A stretch of 64,000 bases of DNA from Gracilaria gracilis (taxonomy: Eukaryota > Rhodophyta > Florideophyceae > Gracilariales > Gracilariaceae): NCBI GenBank assembly GCA_030374805.1, contig JARGSG010000052.1, positions 62,001 through 126,000 on the forward strand. The letters are read 5' to 3'. A program made the position numbers and the translations under genes. This document shows positions 36,067 through 46,963 of the stretch, in pieces. The notes under the pieces are model-generated. The model saw nothing but the letters and a program-made list of their open reading frames with translations. It was not told where the DNA came from and did no database searches. How positions within the stretch are numbered: position 1 is the first letter of the stretch; every line of letters begins with the position of its first letter.

Positions 36067-36906
36067 TCACATTGAAATGAAACCACGTGGATGCATCGAA
36101 GTAGCGCTCAAACCTGACCATGTCCGTGCTCTTTGAATAGCTCTTCCTCTGGTGGGTCTAGAAACTGCTCTTGATCTGGAACCATGCTGAGCAGTGGATA
36201 AACGTCCACGTCCACGTGAACGTGATACGGTGGCGCTTTGTGTGGTGGTGGCAAGAGACACAATACGGGTTATATTAGGAGGAGCTTGTAAATGCATGAC
36301 CTTTTCGGTGTCGGTGTGTGGGATGTACGTCGTTTCCCCCATCTGGTTTTGTCCTGCTCTCGTTTGCATCACACAATCATTACTGTGATCATTTTCGTTT
36401 CCTTGTGCTCCCTGAGTTCTGGGTTCATGATTCCGTAGTGAATGACCTGCTTCATACTCTTCGGAAACAGGGGTAACAACCATTTTGCTCAAGCTCGTTG
36501 CTTCTTGTGAAGAATCGGGAAGCACGACATCTACCTGTGCAGGTGAGGCGGAAGGACGTCTCGGTACTTTGCTCCGTGGCCCGTTATGTTTTCTGTCTCT
36601 GCGTATTGCCTCTTAAATTAACATGTTCACAGTCCACTGTCCTTCTGCATACTTGAGAATTCTGTGGTGTTTCCCACTCTTAGAACGGAGCTCAACAAGG
36701 ATCGAAGAATGTTCTCTCTGAAGTTTGCGATAGGTAAGAGTTCTAATTCCATGAACCAGACAAACATTGTACACGTGCTCTCGGATACCTTTCATGACTG
36801 ATCCCAAAAATTTTTCTGAGAGTGGTTTCATTGAATCATACTGTCTGTTCCTTATCTGGGCAGATTTTCGATTGAATTTCTCCCACATGTTGCGCTGCGA
36901 ACACAC
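36067..36906 (-). pseudogene. Transposon accessory protein, copy C (one in-frame stop)
   Basis: Two open stretches in the same frame are separated by one TAA (36613-36615). Across the stop the sequence aligns with copies A and B: IREHVYN for IRSFLYH, RTLTYRKLQREHSSI for RTYSSVKNEFATQI, GQWTVNMLI, the stop, then EAIRRDRK, where B has GGWVWNDFLKEAIQRDKK. The stop replaces the Lys of FLKEAI. After the domain comes a long low-complexity tail rich in Arg, Ser, Gly and Thr (SRSRGRGRLSTAQ, RPTRGRAIQRAR), unlike the acidic tails of A and B. No transposase was found beside it, so it is an orphan copy or a domesticated relative. Confidence 0.6.
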
Positions 36907-38520
36907 TTTCCTTCCACTTGATACTTGTCTTTGTGGCGGGACTCAGTTCTGGTGGGAACGGAGATACTTCTCTCCATACCTGTGAGCAGGTGTGCTGTCA
37001 GCAGCCGTGCTACGAATTGCATTTGAAGAGGTAGGATTCATCGCTTATTATGCAGTGTAAAAACTTCTTAACGACCGAGAATACTTGTACGCTAGAGCAG
37101 GGGAATGCGAGAAATGCAGTTTTTTGACAATTCTCTACATCATTATGTTTCTATTAGGAAAGACATTTTAATTGTTAAGCTCGGTTGTGACAAGAGAGTG
37201 TATTATTTTGGCGGGCATACTGTTTACATTTTTCATTCGTGGATTACGTTGCTGTAAGTTATGCATGCCTTACGGCCAACAATTGCTACCCATCTGTAAG
37301 TCATCAATGATGACTAAGTGATGATTAGAGATGACTAAAAAATATAAAAAACACTTATGGCATACTTTAAATGAAGTTTCAGACTTCGCAGGTTGATCAG
37401 CTATATATAGCATGTATAGTACAATTCCTACAGAAGTACGAAAACAGATTTCTGAAATCACCCTCGAACAAGAAATTTAGGCCTCTGTAAAAATATGTTT
37501 TTAGCACTTTTTGCATAAAAAACAAAGTTTTATTGCATGAATTTGATATTTTTTTGGGCGAAATTCAAATTTATGTGTATCCTTCGAAAGGTCAAGATCT
37601 TGGGAGCTATGTCTCAATTTGAGATCGTATCTCCAGTCATATACGTTTTTATGGCATGCAGTTTTCTCGTCTATGTCAGCTACATAGAAGCAAGGTTGAA
37701 GCATTCGAGTACGTACAGGAGGCTGAAACAAACACTTGAAAAATCACGTGCTAAAATTTAAAAAAACCAGGAGCAATGTTAGATGTCATTATTATGAAAA
37801 TGTAAAGTTTCTGTAGTGTTTACGTGACAGCTGTGACTAGAAAACTTCATTTTTTTTATCTCACGTTACATGCGTGCAAGAACAGCATTTCCCGCATTCT
37901 CCAGGAAATGCAAACGTTAATCTATCGACAGAAAGAGGTTGCCAAACACGAAGAGAAGAGATAGTTGGCAAGGGATGCTCAGTACTCGCTTTCGTGGTGC
38001 CTTGCTGGAAGCTATTTTCAGATTTCAAGAAGTTTGATTTTTGTGCTGCGAAGAATCTACAGAATTGAGAATAGAGCGTTTCGGAGATTTTACCCTTTCC
38101 ACTTCTGGATCTAGGATGGAAGAATGGAAGATAAAGGTAAAAATATTTTTCGATGGTGTTCTAAACAAAAAGTACTGAGTCAGTCCCTATGAACAATGTT
38201 TATAAGCCAGTGTGGTACTGTAGACTGCCGAAGCGTGTTCGAGGGTGCACGGTAGGTGCCGGGGGATGGCCGTGCATGGGCCTTGTTGCATATGGTGATT
38301 TTTTAGTTTTATTTCTGTGGCTCCGAAAATGTCCGGATGGAGGTCAATGGATTCCTGCTGGCCGAAGAGTAGCCGAATTCACTTCCCCATGATGCAGGCG
38401 CACTCTAATTGGCCTTCTGGTTCAAGGCTGCGCCAAAGGGATCCCATCTGCCAAGACTGGGTACCAATTCCGTGCGTTTTATGAAATGCTGCGTGTGGGC
38501 TCGATACGTTGGGCATTATG
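36907..38520. other. Spacer without recognised gene
   Basis: AT-rich, with frames below 80 codons and no motif recognised. The sequence turns GC-richer after about 38200, near the direct-repeat region. Confidence 0.5.
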
Positions 38521-38886
38521 CAATTTCCCCCGACCGCCCCGTCGTTGATACCAATCAATCGCGTTATAGGCCATGCATCCACCGCCCTTACCTCCTTCCA
38601 ATGATTCATATCATATGTTCAGCCGCCAGTATTTCGCTGAGCACATTCTTCCTTTCTCGGAACAGTCTGGCAGAAATCGTCTCTATGGTCCTGCCAGCCC
38701 ACCTTGCCTCGAGCTTCGAAAGCTCAACGCTTCCTTGCTGCAATGGTTCTAAAAGCTCGTTGATTAACCCCATCGCGCAGGAGTCTCCTGTGCAGCCACA
38801 CAAGCAGATCATTGAGCATATTGAAGATAACTTTGTCAATATGCAACATTTATTCAACACCATGCGCCCCGCTCAAGCTGCCATCG
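38521..38886 (+). repeat. Direct repeat, copy 1 (about 366 bases)
   Basis: Matches 39914-40285 in the same orientation at roughly 85-90 percent by eye, with small indels. Landmarks shared by both include CGAGCTTCGAAAGCTCAA, CGCAGGAGTCTCCTGTGCA and ATGCGCCCCGCTCAAGCTGC. Similarity ends abruptly after GCTGCCATCG. The copies start about 1.39 kb apart. Confidence 0.8.
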
Positions 38887-39913
38887 GCGCGCCCCTGCGA
38901 ACGTTTCGCACTCTCAAACGTCAAAATCGCAGAAATATCTGCCCGCGTAGCTCTACCTCACCACCACCCAAAATATCTTACTCCTACGTGCCACTGCGTA
39001 GCGCTGCGCCGCCCAAATGGTTTGCCCCGAGCCAGCCGCCTTCCCGCTCATGCTGTGCAATTCGCTTCCCGGAAGCAAGCGCTATGGTGCAGCTTGCCCA
39101 TTCCGTTAAACGAAAGCACATACCGTTGGTAGACACATAGATACAACGCAGTGGCGTCCGCTCTCCGTGACATTATCTGCTGCAACGCTAGCGCCTGCCG
39201 CGCCACCGCTGCCCGCTACCCGCCGCCCGTCGCCTGCGCGAAGCGGCAAAGATACGCCACAGAGCTCCCGCAGAGCGCCAACAGCTCAGTCAACCTCAGG
39301 CCGCCGCTACCAACATGTCGCGGCGCGCCGATTGCGAATTCCACTGCCGCCACGTGAGCGCCCTACCCTCCCCCCGCCCGCCGGAAAGCCATCAGCGGCG
39401 AATGATGAATCATCACGCGCCACAACCACAGCGAAGCTTAGCACGTACTCCGTAGATATTTCACTTCGTCAGCCGCAGCACGTTCCCAGTGCAGCGCGTC
39501 TGTTCCCAAGCCCAAAGTAGCAATTTATTTAGGCAAAATGCAAAGGACGGACGCCCGCAGCCCCGTCGCATATCTGAGATACGCCGCCACTTTTCTACGC
39601 CCCACCGTTGTTACAACGTTACTGCACCAATCCTGCCTTCTAAATCCCACATCCTCCGTCCTCCCGCAACTTATCCGTCCTCATCGCACTTGTTGTCCGT
39701 CTCACTCGCCAGCGCTCCTGCATCCCAGTTACATCCACCCCCCGCTCCGCTTTATTCCCACTTCCCTCCACCCCAATCCCCCAAAAGGCCCCGCCGTCGC
39801 GCTTTTTATTTCTCCACGTCGCTGGAGCTCTGTACAACTGCCATTGTGCTCATCTTCTCCGCAGCCTCTCAATCCCCATGTCCCAGCCAGCTGCTACGCC
39901 GCAGCAGGTGTCG

Positions 39914-40285
39914 CATTTCCCCCTATCGCCCCGTCGTTACTACCAATCAATTGCGTCACACGCCGTGCATCCACCGCCCTTACCTTCTTCCAATGATTCG
40001 TACCATACTTTTGGCCGCCAGTATTCCACTCCGCACATTCTTCCTTCCTTGGAACAGGCTGGCAAAAAATGTCTCTCTGATCCCGCCGGTCCACCTTGCC
40101 ACGAGCTTCGAAAGCTCAAAGCTTCCTTGCTGCAACTGTTTTTGAAGCTCCTTGACTAACTGTGTCACCCCATCACGCAGGAGTCTCCTGTGCACCGCAC
40201 AAGCAGATCATTGAGCACATTGGATATACTTTTGTCAACATGCAACATTTAATCACCACCATGCGCCCCGCTCAAGCTGCCATCG
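39914..40285 (+). repeat. Direct repeat, copy 2 (about 372 bases)
   Basis: Partner of 38521-38886. Here the repeat runs into a 160-codon ORF, so copy 2 looks like the parent and copy 1 a fragment copied or left behind. The 1 kb between them is GC- and pyrimidine-rich without a recognised gene. Confidence 0.8.
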
Positions 40286-40641
40286 ACATCAAGACCTTGC
40301 TCGACAACCAGACCGCCTTCCGAAAGCACACCACTGAAAATCTGAAGGAAAGCGACAAAAAGGCCTGGGATCTCATCGCAGAGGCTACCAACGAAGTCAC
40401 TCAGCCCAGCTACCAGCTTTCGCCAGCTGCCACCACTTATCTGCAGTCGCAGCAACAAAAACCGCCTCCACACCCGCAGCACATGTCACAACCACAAGTC
40501 TCGCATCCATCCTCCTCCTCTAACACTAATCCGGCCAATGTGTTCGATGACATGATGCCTGCCGTATGCACTCCACCAAAACGCTCCACGTCCGAGCTAA
40601 TGCGCAATATCAACAGCATCGTAAATGATCCAAACTTGTAG
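40162..40641 (+). CDS. Gag-like hydrophilic ORF of unknown function
   Basis: A frame of about 159 codons. A possible helical first half (KQIIEHIGYTFVNMQHL, then LLDNQTAFRKHTTENLKES) is followed by a Pro/Gln/Ser-rich linker (QQQKPPPHPQH) and an acidic/hydrophobic end (NPANVFDDMM...ELMRNINSIVNDPN). The start is unclear because the frame enters from the direct repeat, where CGCAG precedes GAGTCTCC in both copies and could be a splice acceptor. The upstream frame (39878-40159) reads protein-like with a Lys/Leu-rich helix (LRKLKASLLQLFLKLL) and may be the preceding exon. No family is recognised; a retroelement ORF1/gag or a coiled-coil regulator are options. Confidence 0.35.
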   Translation: MSPHHAGVSCAPHKQIIEHIGYTFVNMQHLITTMRPAQAAIDIKTLLDNQTAFRKHTTENLKESDKKAWDLIAEATNEVTQPSYQLSPAATTYLQSQQQKPPPHPQHMSQPQVSHPSSSSNTNPANVFDDMMPAVCTPPKRSTSELMRNINSIVNDPNL

Positions 40642-40649
40642 GCGTTCTG

Positions 40650-41724
40650 CGCACCTCCGTTTGTGCATCCAGCCTTTGCTGTACGTTCTCCCAATCGTAT
40701 CTCAGTCTGCACTTTTTAATTCGAACTGAAATACACTACTGGAGCCGCGGAAAAGGGCATCTTGTCACACCACTCTATCATACCGCACCGCTGTTCGGAG
40801 ATAAATACCAGTTGTTTCTAACGTATTGCTTGTCGGCCTTGTCCTGGCCCACGAACGACGCTCAGAGACCATCGTTCTTTTTTTGACAGATTCTCCGTCC
40901 ACCAACTACAACATAGATTTCTTGAAATCCGTACACGCGGTGGATATTCTGCATAATTGCATGATCGGTACATAAGTCGTGACTTGTGGGTGCAGGGTCA
41001 ACTGTCATCCAGCCCGGTGCTGCACCAGTTTTCACCGATTCAAATTGGGTTGCAGCAGCAAGCAATGAAAGCCGCACCAATCGTGCTACCGGTATGTGCT
41101 GTGATCGCGATCGTAAGTTCGACACACCGAACATGTCTTGTCAGGTCGATCTGTCATCAGATTCACCCCACAACGTACGTGATTTACTAGCCTAATATTT
41201 CGTTTATGACATAAACATCATTCATGTCCAGCCTGAGAACTTCATCAGCCGTCCTCGTGAGCTGCAATCTCCCAGAACGGAACTCGCTCGCAGGAGCCAA
41301 ATCTAGTGATCTTCATTTCCGGCATATCCAGGCATTCTCCTCTCTGGTGCACGCAGCTGGACGGCTACCTTTAACCAAAGCACCTTTGATACGCCTAAAA
41401 ATGCGGTACCGCGGAAGGGTTTTCACTCGATTGCGACATTCCAAATACCTGCACCGATGCACTACAGCAAGTGATGCCTAATAATGCCTGAAACCGACGA
41501 TTTCGCTTCGCGAAACTAGGGCGTCCTACCATTCGTTCCAAGCGACTTGCATCACCTTCCTTAACTACACCATATAGGATACTCTGCTTACCTTTGCTTT
41601 GAATAGTTTATGTCGCCATTATCTTTGATCGTGGGTGTAACTCAACACTGCAATCACCTTTGTAAATCAGCTGCTCTGTTTCATCCGACTTTCACATTTT
41701 GTGCAGCCCTCTGCATCGTCCCAT
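40650..41724. other. Intergenic region
   Basis: Frames up to 90 codons on both strands; no motif or repeat recognised. Confidence 0.5.
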
Positions 41725-42399
41725 TCACCTCTTCTTGTTCTTCTTTTCGACTTGGATATTTTGTGCAGCACTCTGCATGGTCCGTTCCTTCCACTCTGCG
41801 AAAGCCATCCTCTCCTCATTGGGATGTCCTTTTCTGCTCACAGGTGTTGGCCTGTGCACCACTTCTGCTTTATAATCGTCTTTTTCCAAAAGTTGTCGTT
41901 GAAGAAGCATCACTGCAGACTCGCTATCGACAAAATCACTCATGCGTATTTCAGTAATCCCCGACTCAAGAAGTTGTTCTTCAGCCGCTCTCGCTGTGAA
42001 GGTCTCGTTGAGCACCATTATTCTCGCCCACGGCGCTGAAAGAATTAGTTCTGGTATGAAATGATGAGTCTTCATAGCCTGTTCCGTTTAAAGCCCTTGG
42101 ATGTCCACCGGCATTCCTACTACGATTTTCTCAGCCAGATTACGACTGGCAACATTTGCAATACCATCAGCCACTTTCCTGGGATAATTCTTGGGCTCAA
42201 TACGAGGACGTGGTCGCGGAGCTACGCGAACAGAGACGGCTAAACCAACCCGACGCAAACCATAATCAACACCCAAGGTACGATCCCCTATTTGGGCAAC
42301 AGATGGTACCATAGTATTTCTGTTGTGTTTACTTAGTTTCTGCGGAATATGAACTCTAAACCGTGCTGGGCGCACGCATAGAAAACCAAGGCTGTCCAT
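41725..42399 (-). CDS. RuvX/YqgF-family Holliday-junction resolvase-like protein, with in-frame TAA
   Basis: The family has an RNase H fold and acts on nucleic acids; bacterial members process the 5' end of pre-16S rRNA, and algal and plant members are organellar. From ATG 42399, a basic presequence-like N-terminus (about 30 residues, few acids) suggests plastid or mitochondrial targeting. The conserved first strand follows (TLGVDYGLRRVGLAVS), then EKIVVGMPVDIQG, NETFTARAAEEQLLESG (family: DERLTT...AE) and DSESAVMLLQRQL (family: D-S-x-A-A-x-x-L-L). One TAA at 42088-42090 lies in frame between VDIQGL and TEQAMK, occupying about one residue position, and the frame continues beyond it. The Asp of the DE motif is Asn. 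The Lys-rich C-terminus is longer than in bacteria. The upstream ORF on the other strand begins 3 bases away. Confidence 0.7.
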
Positions 42400-42402
42400 T
42401 GG

Positions 42403-43014
42403 TTGTTAGCCTCTCCTTCGGAAGCTTATGCTATCCCGGAAGTAAAAACGCCAAGAATTCAGAGAAACAGGTCTCCACGGTTGCACACTTGTGAGATTAG
42501 GGGCTTTGTGTGCGATGCTGATGCAGACCAATGTACCGAAGGGCATTGGACAGAGCTACAGTACAAAAATTATTATGACCACAACGGAGAGCCAAGGGAC
42601 GAGGGCTGGTGGACTTCTCTGATCACATCCACGCTCAAAGATGATAAATTTTCCTCTGACGGATGGGAAGGACGATTTCGCGTCCAATTTCACATAAGTG
42701 AGAATACGCTCATATCTCTGCACAACATGAACGCTGCTGACGTTTTCATCGGGAGCCATAGCGGCTTGAGCACCCATCTAGTTTCAATATCTCGAGGGGT
42801 GATCCTTGTTCCCCATTCCGGTTCAGGTGACAATGAAATAGGAAAGAAAGGTTACTTCTATTGCTCAATACCATTCAAAAACGACGATGGATACTTTTCC
42901 TTATCGACTTTCCAATGGTATTGGGAGGCCTACGCATACGCTAATGAGGAGTCGGCGCGGCATTCCCTTCAAACGAGGGACGAGGCACAGTCAATATCAC
43001 GCATCCTATTGTAA
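42403..43014 (+). CDS. Possible glycosyltransferase C-terminal domain
   Basis: A 203-codon frame, hydrophilic at first, then a compact domain with ISLHNMNAADVFIGSHSGLS followed by STHLVSISRGVILVP. This resembles the 'FH-x(3)-ADVLI-x-SxSSFS' segment of some algal and cyanobacterial glycosyltransferase-like proteins (inference from memory of the motif style). It is rich in Trp and Tyr (EGWWTSLI, FQWYWEAYAYA). The start codon is uncertain, and the frame begins only 3 bases from the divergent RuvX gene, leaving no promoter space, so it is probably N-terminally truncated. It is convergent with PWP1, ending 163 bases from the end of that gene. Confidence 0.4.
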   Translation: MLASPSEAYAIPEVKTPRIQRNRSPRLHTCEIRGFVCDADADQCTEGHWTELQYKNYYDHNGEPRDEGWWTSLITSTLKDDKFSSDGWEGRFRVQFHISENTLISLHNMNAADVFIGSHSGLSTHLVSISRGVILVPHSGSGDNEIGKKGYFYCSIPFKNDDGYFSLSTFQWYWEAYAYANEESARHSLQTRDEAQSISRILL

Positions 43015-43177
43015 AAATGACACTGAAAGAACTCGAGATATGCAGTATCTCTTTCAAAGATATCTCGACTCAAACGAATCTCAATCTCGGCGCCGAGTTG
43101 TCTTTCAGAGATGACGGGAGCCCATGCTTGCCATTGATCGAAAAACTTAGAACCGGGCAACCGCAGCCAACTCTGGC

Positions 43178-44743
43178 TCAAGTTTCATCATTGTCCGAAC
43201 CAGAGCTTTCCGAAGATGCTTCATTTTCACACTTTTCAAGCGCAGCTGACCCAGCGACTTCGAGATCATTGGGACGGAAAGCGCGATGGACGTGCATACC
43301 ACGAGCACTTCGTTTTCTTATGACAGTTGCGGCTTCCATTCTACAGTGAGGTAGGAACCTTTCTCTGACAGGCTCACGCTCTACTGCCAGATCTGTGACA
43401 GCCATTCAGCCCTTTGAACCTCCGAAAGCCAAAACGAAGGGTGATGCCTTTGTTGCCGTATGCGGAACAGGGCATAGAGATAACGCAAACACCGCCCCTA
43501 CCTTTGATGGCCGTTTGTAAACCAAGTCCGCTCCTGTAGTAGAATTCAATTGAGATATGTCCCAAACCTTAATCGGTTTGTCCATACTGCCTGTTACTAT
43601 CATACCTGGCACATCATTCGAGACAGCACTCGCAGATACTGCGTTCTTATGTGCCATCCATTTGCACAGAAAGGAAGAATTGCCCCCTGAGACTCTAGTG
43701 TCACAAGCGTATACGTATCCATCTTCAGTTGTGGTAAAGATCAAGTCCTTGGTAGGCCCATGACCCCAAGAGCAAGTCTCCAAGTCAGCACTTACCTACC
43801 ATTGCTTTCGTTTTCCTGGATCTCTAGCATCCAGTATTTGTACGGTCTTATCAAAGGATCCTGTCAGAAGTACTTCGGCTTCTGATGGATGAAACGAAAC
43901 TGCCTGTACTTTGTCACTGTGGTGTGAAAATGTAGATGCACAGTAAGCAGACTCAATACCCCAGACTTTGACCCTTTGATCGGCGGAACCACTTGCAAGA
44001 TATTTCTTTTGGATAGAATTCCATGAGAGACTCATGACAGCGTCTTGGTGCGAGCCATCTCGAAGCTTGAGCTTTGGCTTCTTCTTTCTTTTCCTCTTCC
44101 CTGTTCCTTGTACTTTGCTCGCTGCTACCATAGCATTCTTAACAACAGACTTTGACCCATATCCACCAAGTGAGACAACTGGTTCTAAATTGTTAACCTG
44201 ATCAACGTCCCAGATCTCTATCCCCGGGGTAAACATACCAACAGCGACGAGATTTGCGATTTCTTCGTTCACTTCAAGGCTAGTGTGAGCAGCACAAAGC
44301 GGCAGAGTTGGAAGAACGAGACCGTGGTGAAAATATGTATGAGGCTCGTAGGCACTAGCTTCTTCGTCATCGGATTCATCCGGATTGTCATCAAAGACGT
44401 AAGTCATTAGGAGGGAAATTTCTTCTCCGGAATGTACAGAAATAACGATGGAATCTTTAGATCGAATCACTATATCATCGAGTTCGTCCTCGTCAAAAAG
44501 ATTATTTGCCTTGGAATCAGATGAGAGGTATGGGTCTTTTTCTTCCTGCTTATAAAAAGAGAGGTTATCCAAATCGTTCGCAAGCACTTCACCCATGTCT
44601 ACCTCTGATTCGTTTTCGATTTCATTCATCTCTGAGTTCTTGACTACATCTTCTGAGGAACCCATTTCGACATCTCGTTCCACACCTTTCGGTAGCTTGG
44701 TTTTAGCTACCCCGCGGGGAACCCATGTCAAATCCACGAGCAT
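43178..44743 (-). CDS. PWP1: PWP1-type WD40 ribosome-biogenesis protein, with two in-frame stops
   Basis: PWP1 is a nucleolar WD40 protein needed for pre-rRNA processing. The start at ATG 44743 gives the typical N-terminus (LTWVPRGVAKTKLP). An acidic region follows, then WD40 repeats: VGMFTPGIEIWDVDQ, a Lys/Arg-rich nuclear-localisation-like insert (KRKRKKKPKLKL), VMSLSWNSIQKKYLASGSAD, VQAVSFHPSEAEVLLTGSFD, MIVTGSMDKPIKVWDIS and FVLAFGGSKG. The total span of 521 codons fits the family (about 500-580) with no introns. TAG at 43796-43798 and TGA at 43406-43408 both lie in the one frame that carries the whole protein. Aligned with relatives (QWRFSGQIE in human, GSKGKLQVWD in yeast, recalled from memory), each stop replaces exactly one residue. 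The C-terminus is acidic (SSESSGSDNDE). The neighbouring RuvX gene is also on the minus strand. Confidence 0.85.
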
Positions 44744-45101
44744 TTCGCCCTAAACGCGGTAGGGCAAGATATAAGAAAAGCCCGCAGGAACAAACGAACA
44801 TGAACATAAGCAGATGATTCAAATTCTTTGTTGGAAGAAATGCATGAAATCTGGCATTAGTGCTGACAAACGGTATTCTTCGGAAGGTGCTCTGAGTTTA
44901 AGAGCCTACGCTCCGAGCTCAGCATCTTAGAGAAGGCAGACTTTGCGCTGCTCAAGACCGATATCAACGTCATTGAAAAGCGCAAAAACAAGGGTGCGGG
45001 TCACCCACCAATGTCGAACGTGGACCATTTGCTTGCTGTTCCGCGCGTTGTACTTGGCGACTATAAGCTCGTTTTGGTCACTTGATGTGCGGTGTGCGTG
45101 C

Positions 45102-45480
45102 TCATTGCTCCACGATGGGCGTACCGCACAGCGGGCATTTATTTCCGTAGTGAAGCCATTGCTCGATGCATTTTCTGTGTGTCGCAACAAGCAACGCACC
45201 AAACAAAACAAGGTCGGCCCGAGCTTTGAAAACAACCCTGGTTTCACTCGAAAAACAAACACTGAGTTCGTGTATTAGCACAGTAACAGAGAGTTTGATA
45301 TGCTTGTTTGAAAACAAGGGACGGATCGCACAATGGCCTGTAGAACGGGTGCCTGTGCTGTGTGGCAGCGCGTGGCTTCCAAAGCCGCGCCAATACGTTG
45401 GCCGTTCGCACCAGCTCAACCTCGCGAGGCGCATTCAGGTTCATGAAAGAGGAGAGGAAAGAGGACTGCACATGCAGCAA
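45102..45480 (-). CDS. RING-finger-like fragment
   Basis: The minus-strand frame ends with THRKCIEQWLHYGNKCPLCG, matching the second half of a RING-H2 domain (H-x2-C-x2-WL-x(5)-CPxC). The preceding zinc ligands are not in this frame. An overlapping frame (45480-45244) reads protein-like at the start (NAPREVELVRTANVLARLW), so a frame change near 45300 may join them. If real, it would be a small E3 ubiquitin ligase of about 120 residues. Only half of the domain is convincing. Confidence 0.35.
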
Positions 45481-45757
45481 AACATTAGGCGGGTGTTATC
45501 CTGCGGTGAGAAGAGGTTGGTGTACAGAAAGTAGAGAAGCGAGAGGAAGGGCAAGGGAATGTCGAAAGCTGCTGGTTGTTTCAGGGTAATCCAGCGGTGG
45601 ACGACAGCGGGCGCTGTGATAAAAGCGAAATGTGGAGGCGACCAGAGCGACTGTCACGGAAGAGATCGTGGAAGCTTCATAGGCACTGCAACATTCTGGG
45701 CTACACTTCGCGTGGGCTACGTGTACCGGCAGCTGCGTCGTCTGACAGCACGCATAG

Positions 45758-45930
45758 CAAGCGCCTCATCCACGAGTCGTATCTACCGTTGGTGCCCATG
45801 TATCGCTCCGCATCAAGCACCACATCCACGAGTCCTATGTACCGTTGGTGCCCACGGCGTATTGCTCCGCATCAAGCGCCCCATCCACGCTTCCTATTTA
45901 CTGTTGGTGCCCATGCCGCGTCAAGCGCCT
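45758..45930. repeat. Minisatellite, about 3.2 units of 49-59 bases
   Basis: Units begin at 45758, 45814, 45873 and 45922 with CAAGCRCC and contain CATCCACG and CGTTGGTGCCCA(T/C)G or close variants. Unit lengths are 56, 59 and 49. Both overlapping plus-strand ORFs read through it with repeated peptide blocks, a consequence of the repeat rather than evidence of a gene. Confidence 0.8.
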
Positions 45931-46963
45931 CCAGGCCCTACCAACAATCTGTATATTGTATAGACACAGGATCTGCTTGCGCATATCCCCGCAAGGTGTG
46001 CAGTGTCCTTAACAGTGTGGGAGTGGTCGCTGTCGCAAGCTCTGACGTACCCCGCCTCCGCTCAGAGCTGAAGTGGTACGGGAGGGCGTGGTTCTAGAAA
46101 ATTATTGATGCTGGCTCGAAACTGTGTTTCCTAGGCTACTCCTTCAGATTCCATCGAAGCGTCGCAGGCAAAGCCGTTGTTCTGGATGACATGATCAGAT
46201 ATACTACGGCGCGCGCTCGTGAGTCTATTGTACGATTTGCACATCGTAGTGATCACCTACCTCACTGTCGGCGGCTCTGGAGGAACAGATATTTATGGTT
46301 TCTACAAAATTGGCATTTTTCTGCAAGGAAAGCCCACCAGTATCCAAGCATCTGCGTGCGTCGTGGCTACATACTCACAGAACCGCTCGAATTATATCGC
46401 TATTACCGATATGTACAAATTGTCCGAGCAGCGTGTTACTATCAATTCCTACTTGGAGACCTTAGCCAGCTCACTTTGTTCGTACAATGGGTTGAGGCTA
46501 CGCAGTCGCTTCGCTTTTACGCTCGCATCGCTGTTGGAAAAAAGGGAAGAAGGGAAGAAAAGAAAATGACAACAACAATGACTTTAGTGCAAGCTACAAT
46601 TATTAAAAAACCACGCGATGCATCAGCAAGCGTCTCCATCCATCATAGAACCAGATCAAAAACCCAAAACACCCCCCTCAAACCCCACCTTATCTGACCC
46701 ATCTCAGGCCCACCCGCGGCAAGACTTCTACAAGCGGATAGGCCTGTCCAAAACCTCATCCGAGACCATTGACGACTTAGGCCCAGATAGCATTACGATT
46801 CCAGGATTCCATTTCCATTACTACTTCTACTTCTGATTCCATGGCAGACTCACGACTGTCCTTAAAGATCCTCCAAACCCCCAGCCCAACTTGGCAACGG
46901 TACGTTGAAAAGCACTAGAGCATTGGTGACTACCGCCTCAAACCGATTTCGTTGTTGTGGAGA
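45931..46963. other. Spacer with unassigned plus-strand frames
   Basis: Frames of 168 codons (46191-46697) and 116 codons (46219-46569) overlap on the plus strand. Neither shows a known domain. Nothing else was seen. Confidence 0.4.

Noticed and set aside
45559..46097. Plus-strand ORFs of 134 and 173 codons with repeated peptides
   Set aside because: The repeated peptides come from the minisatellite at 45758-45930; two frames are open at once and neither has a domain.
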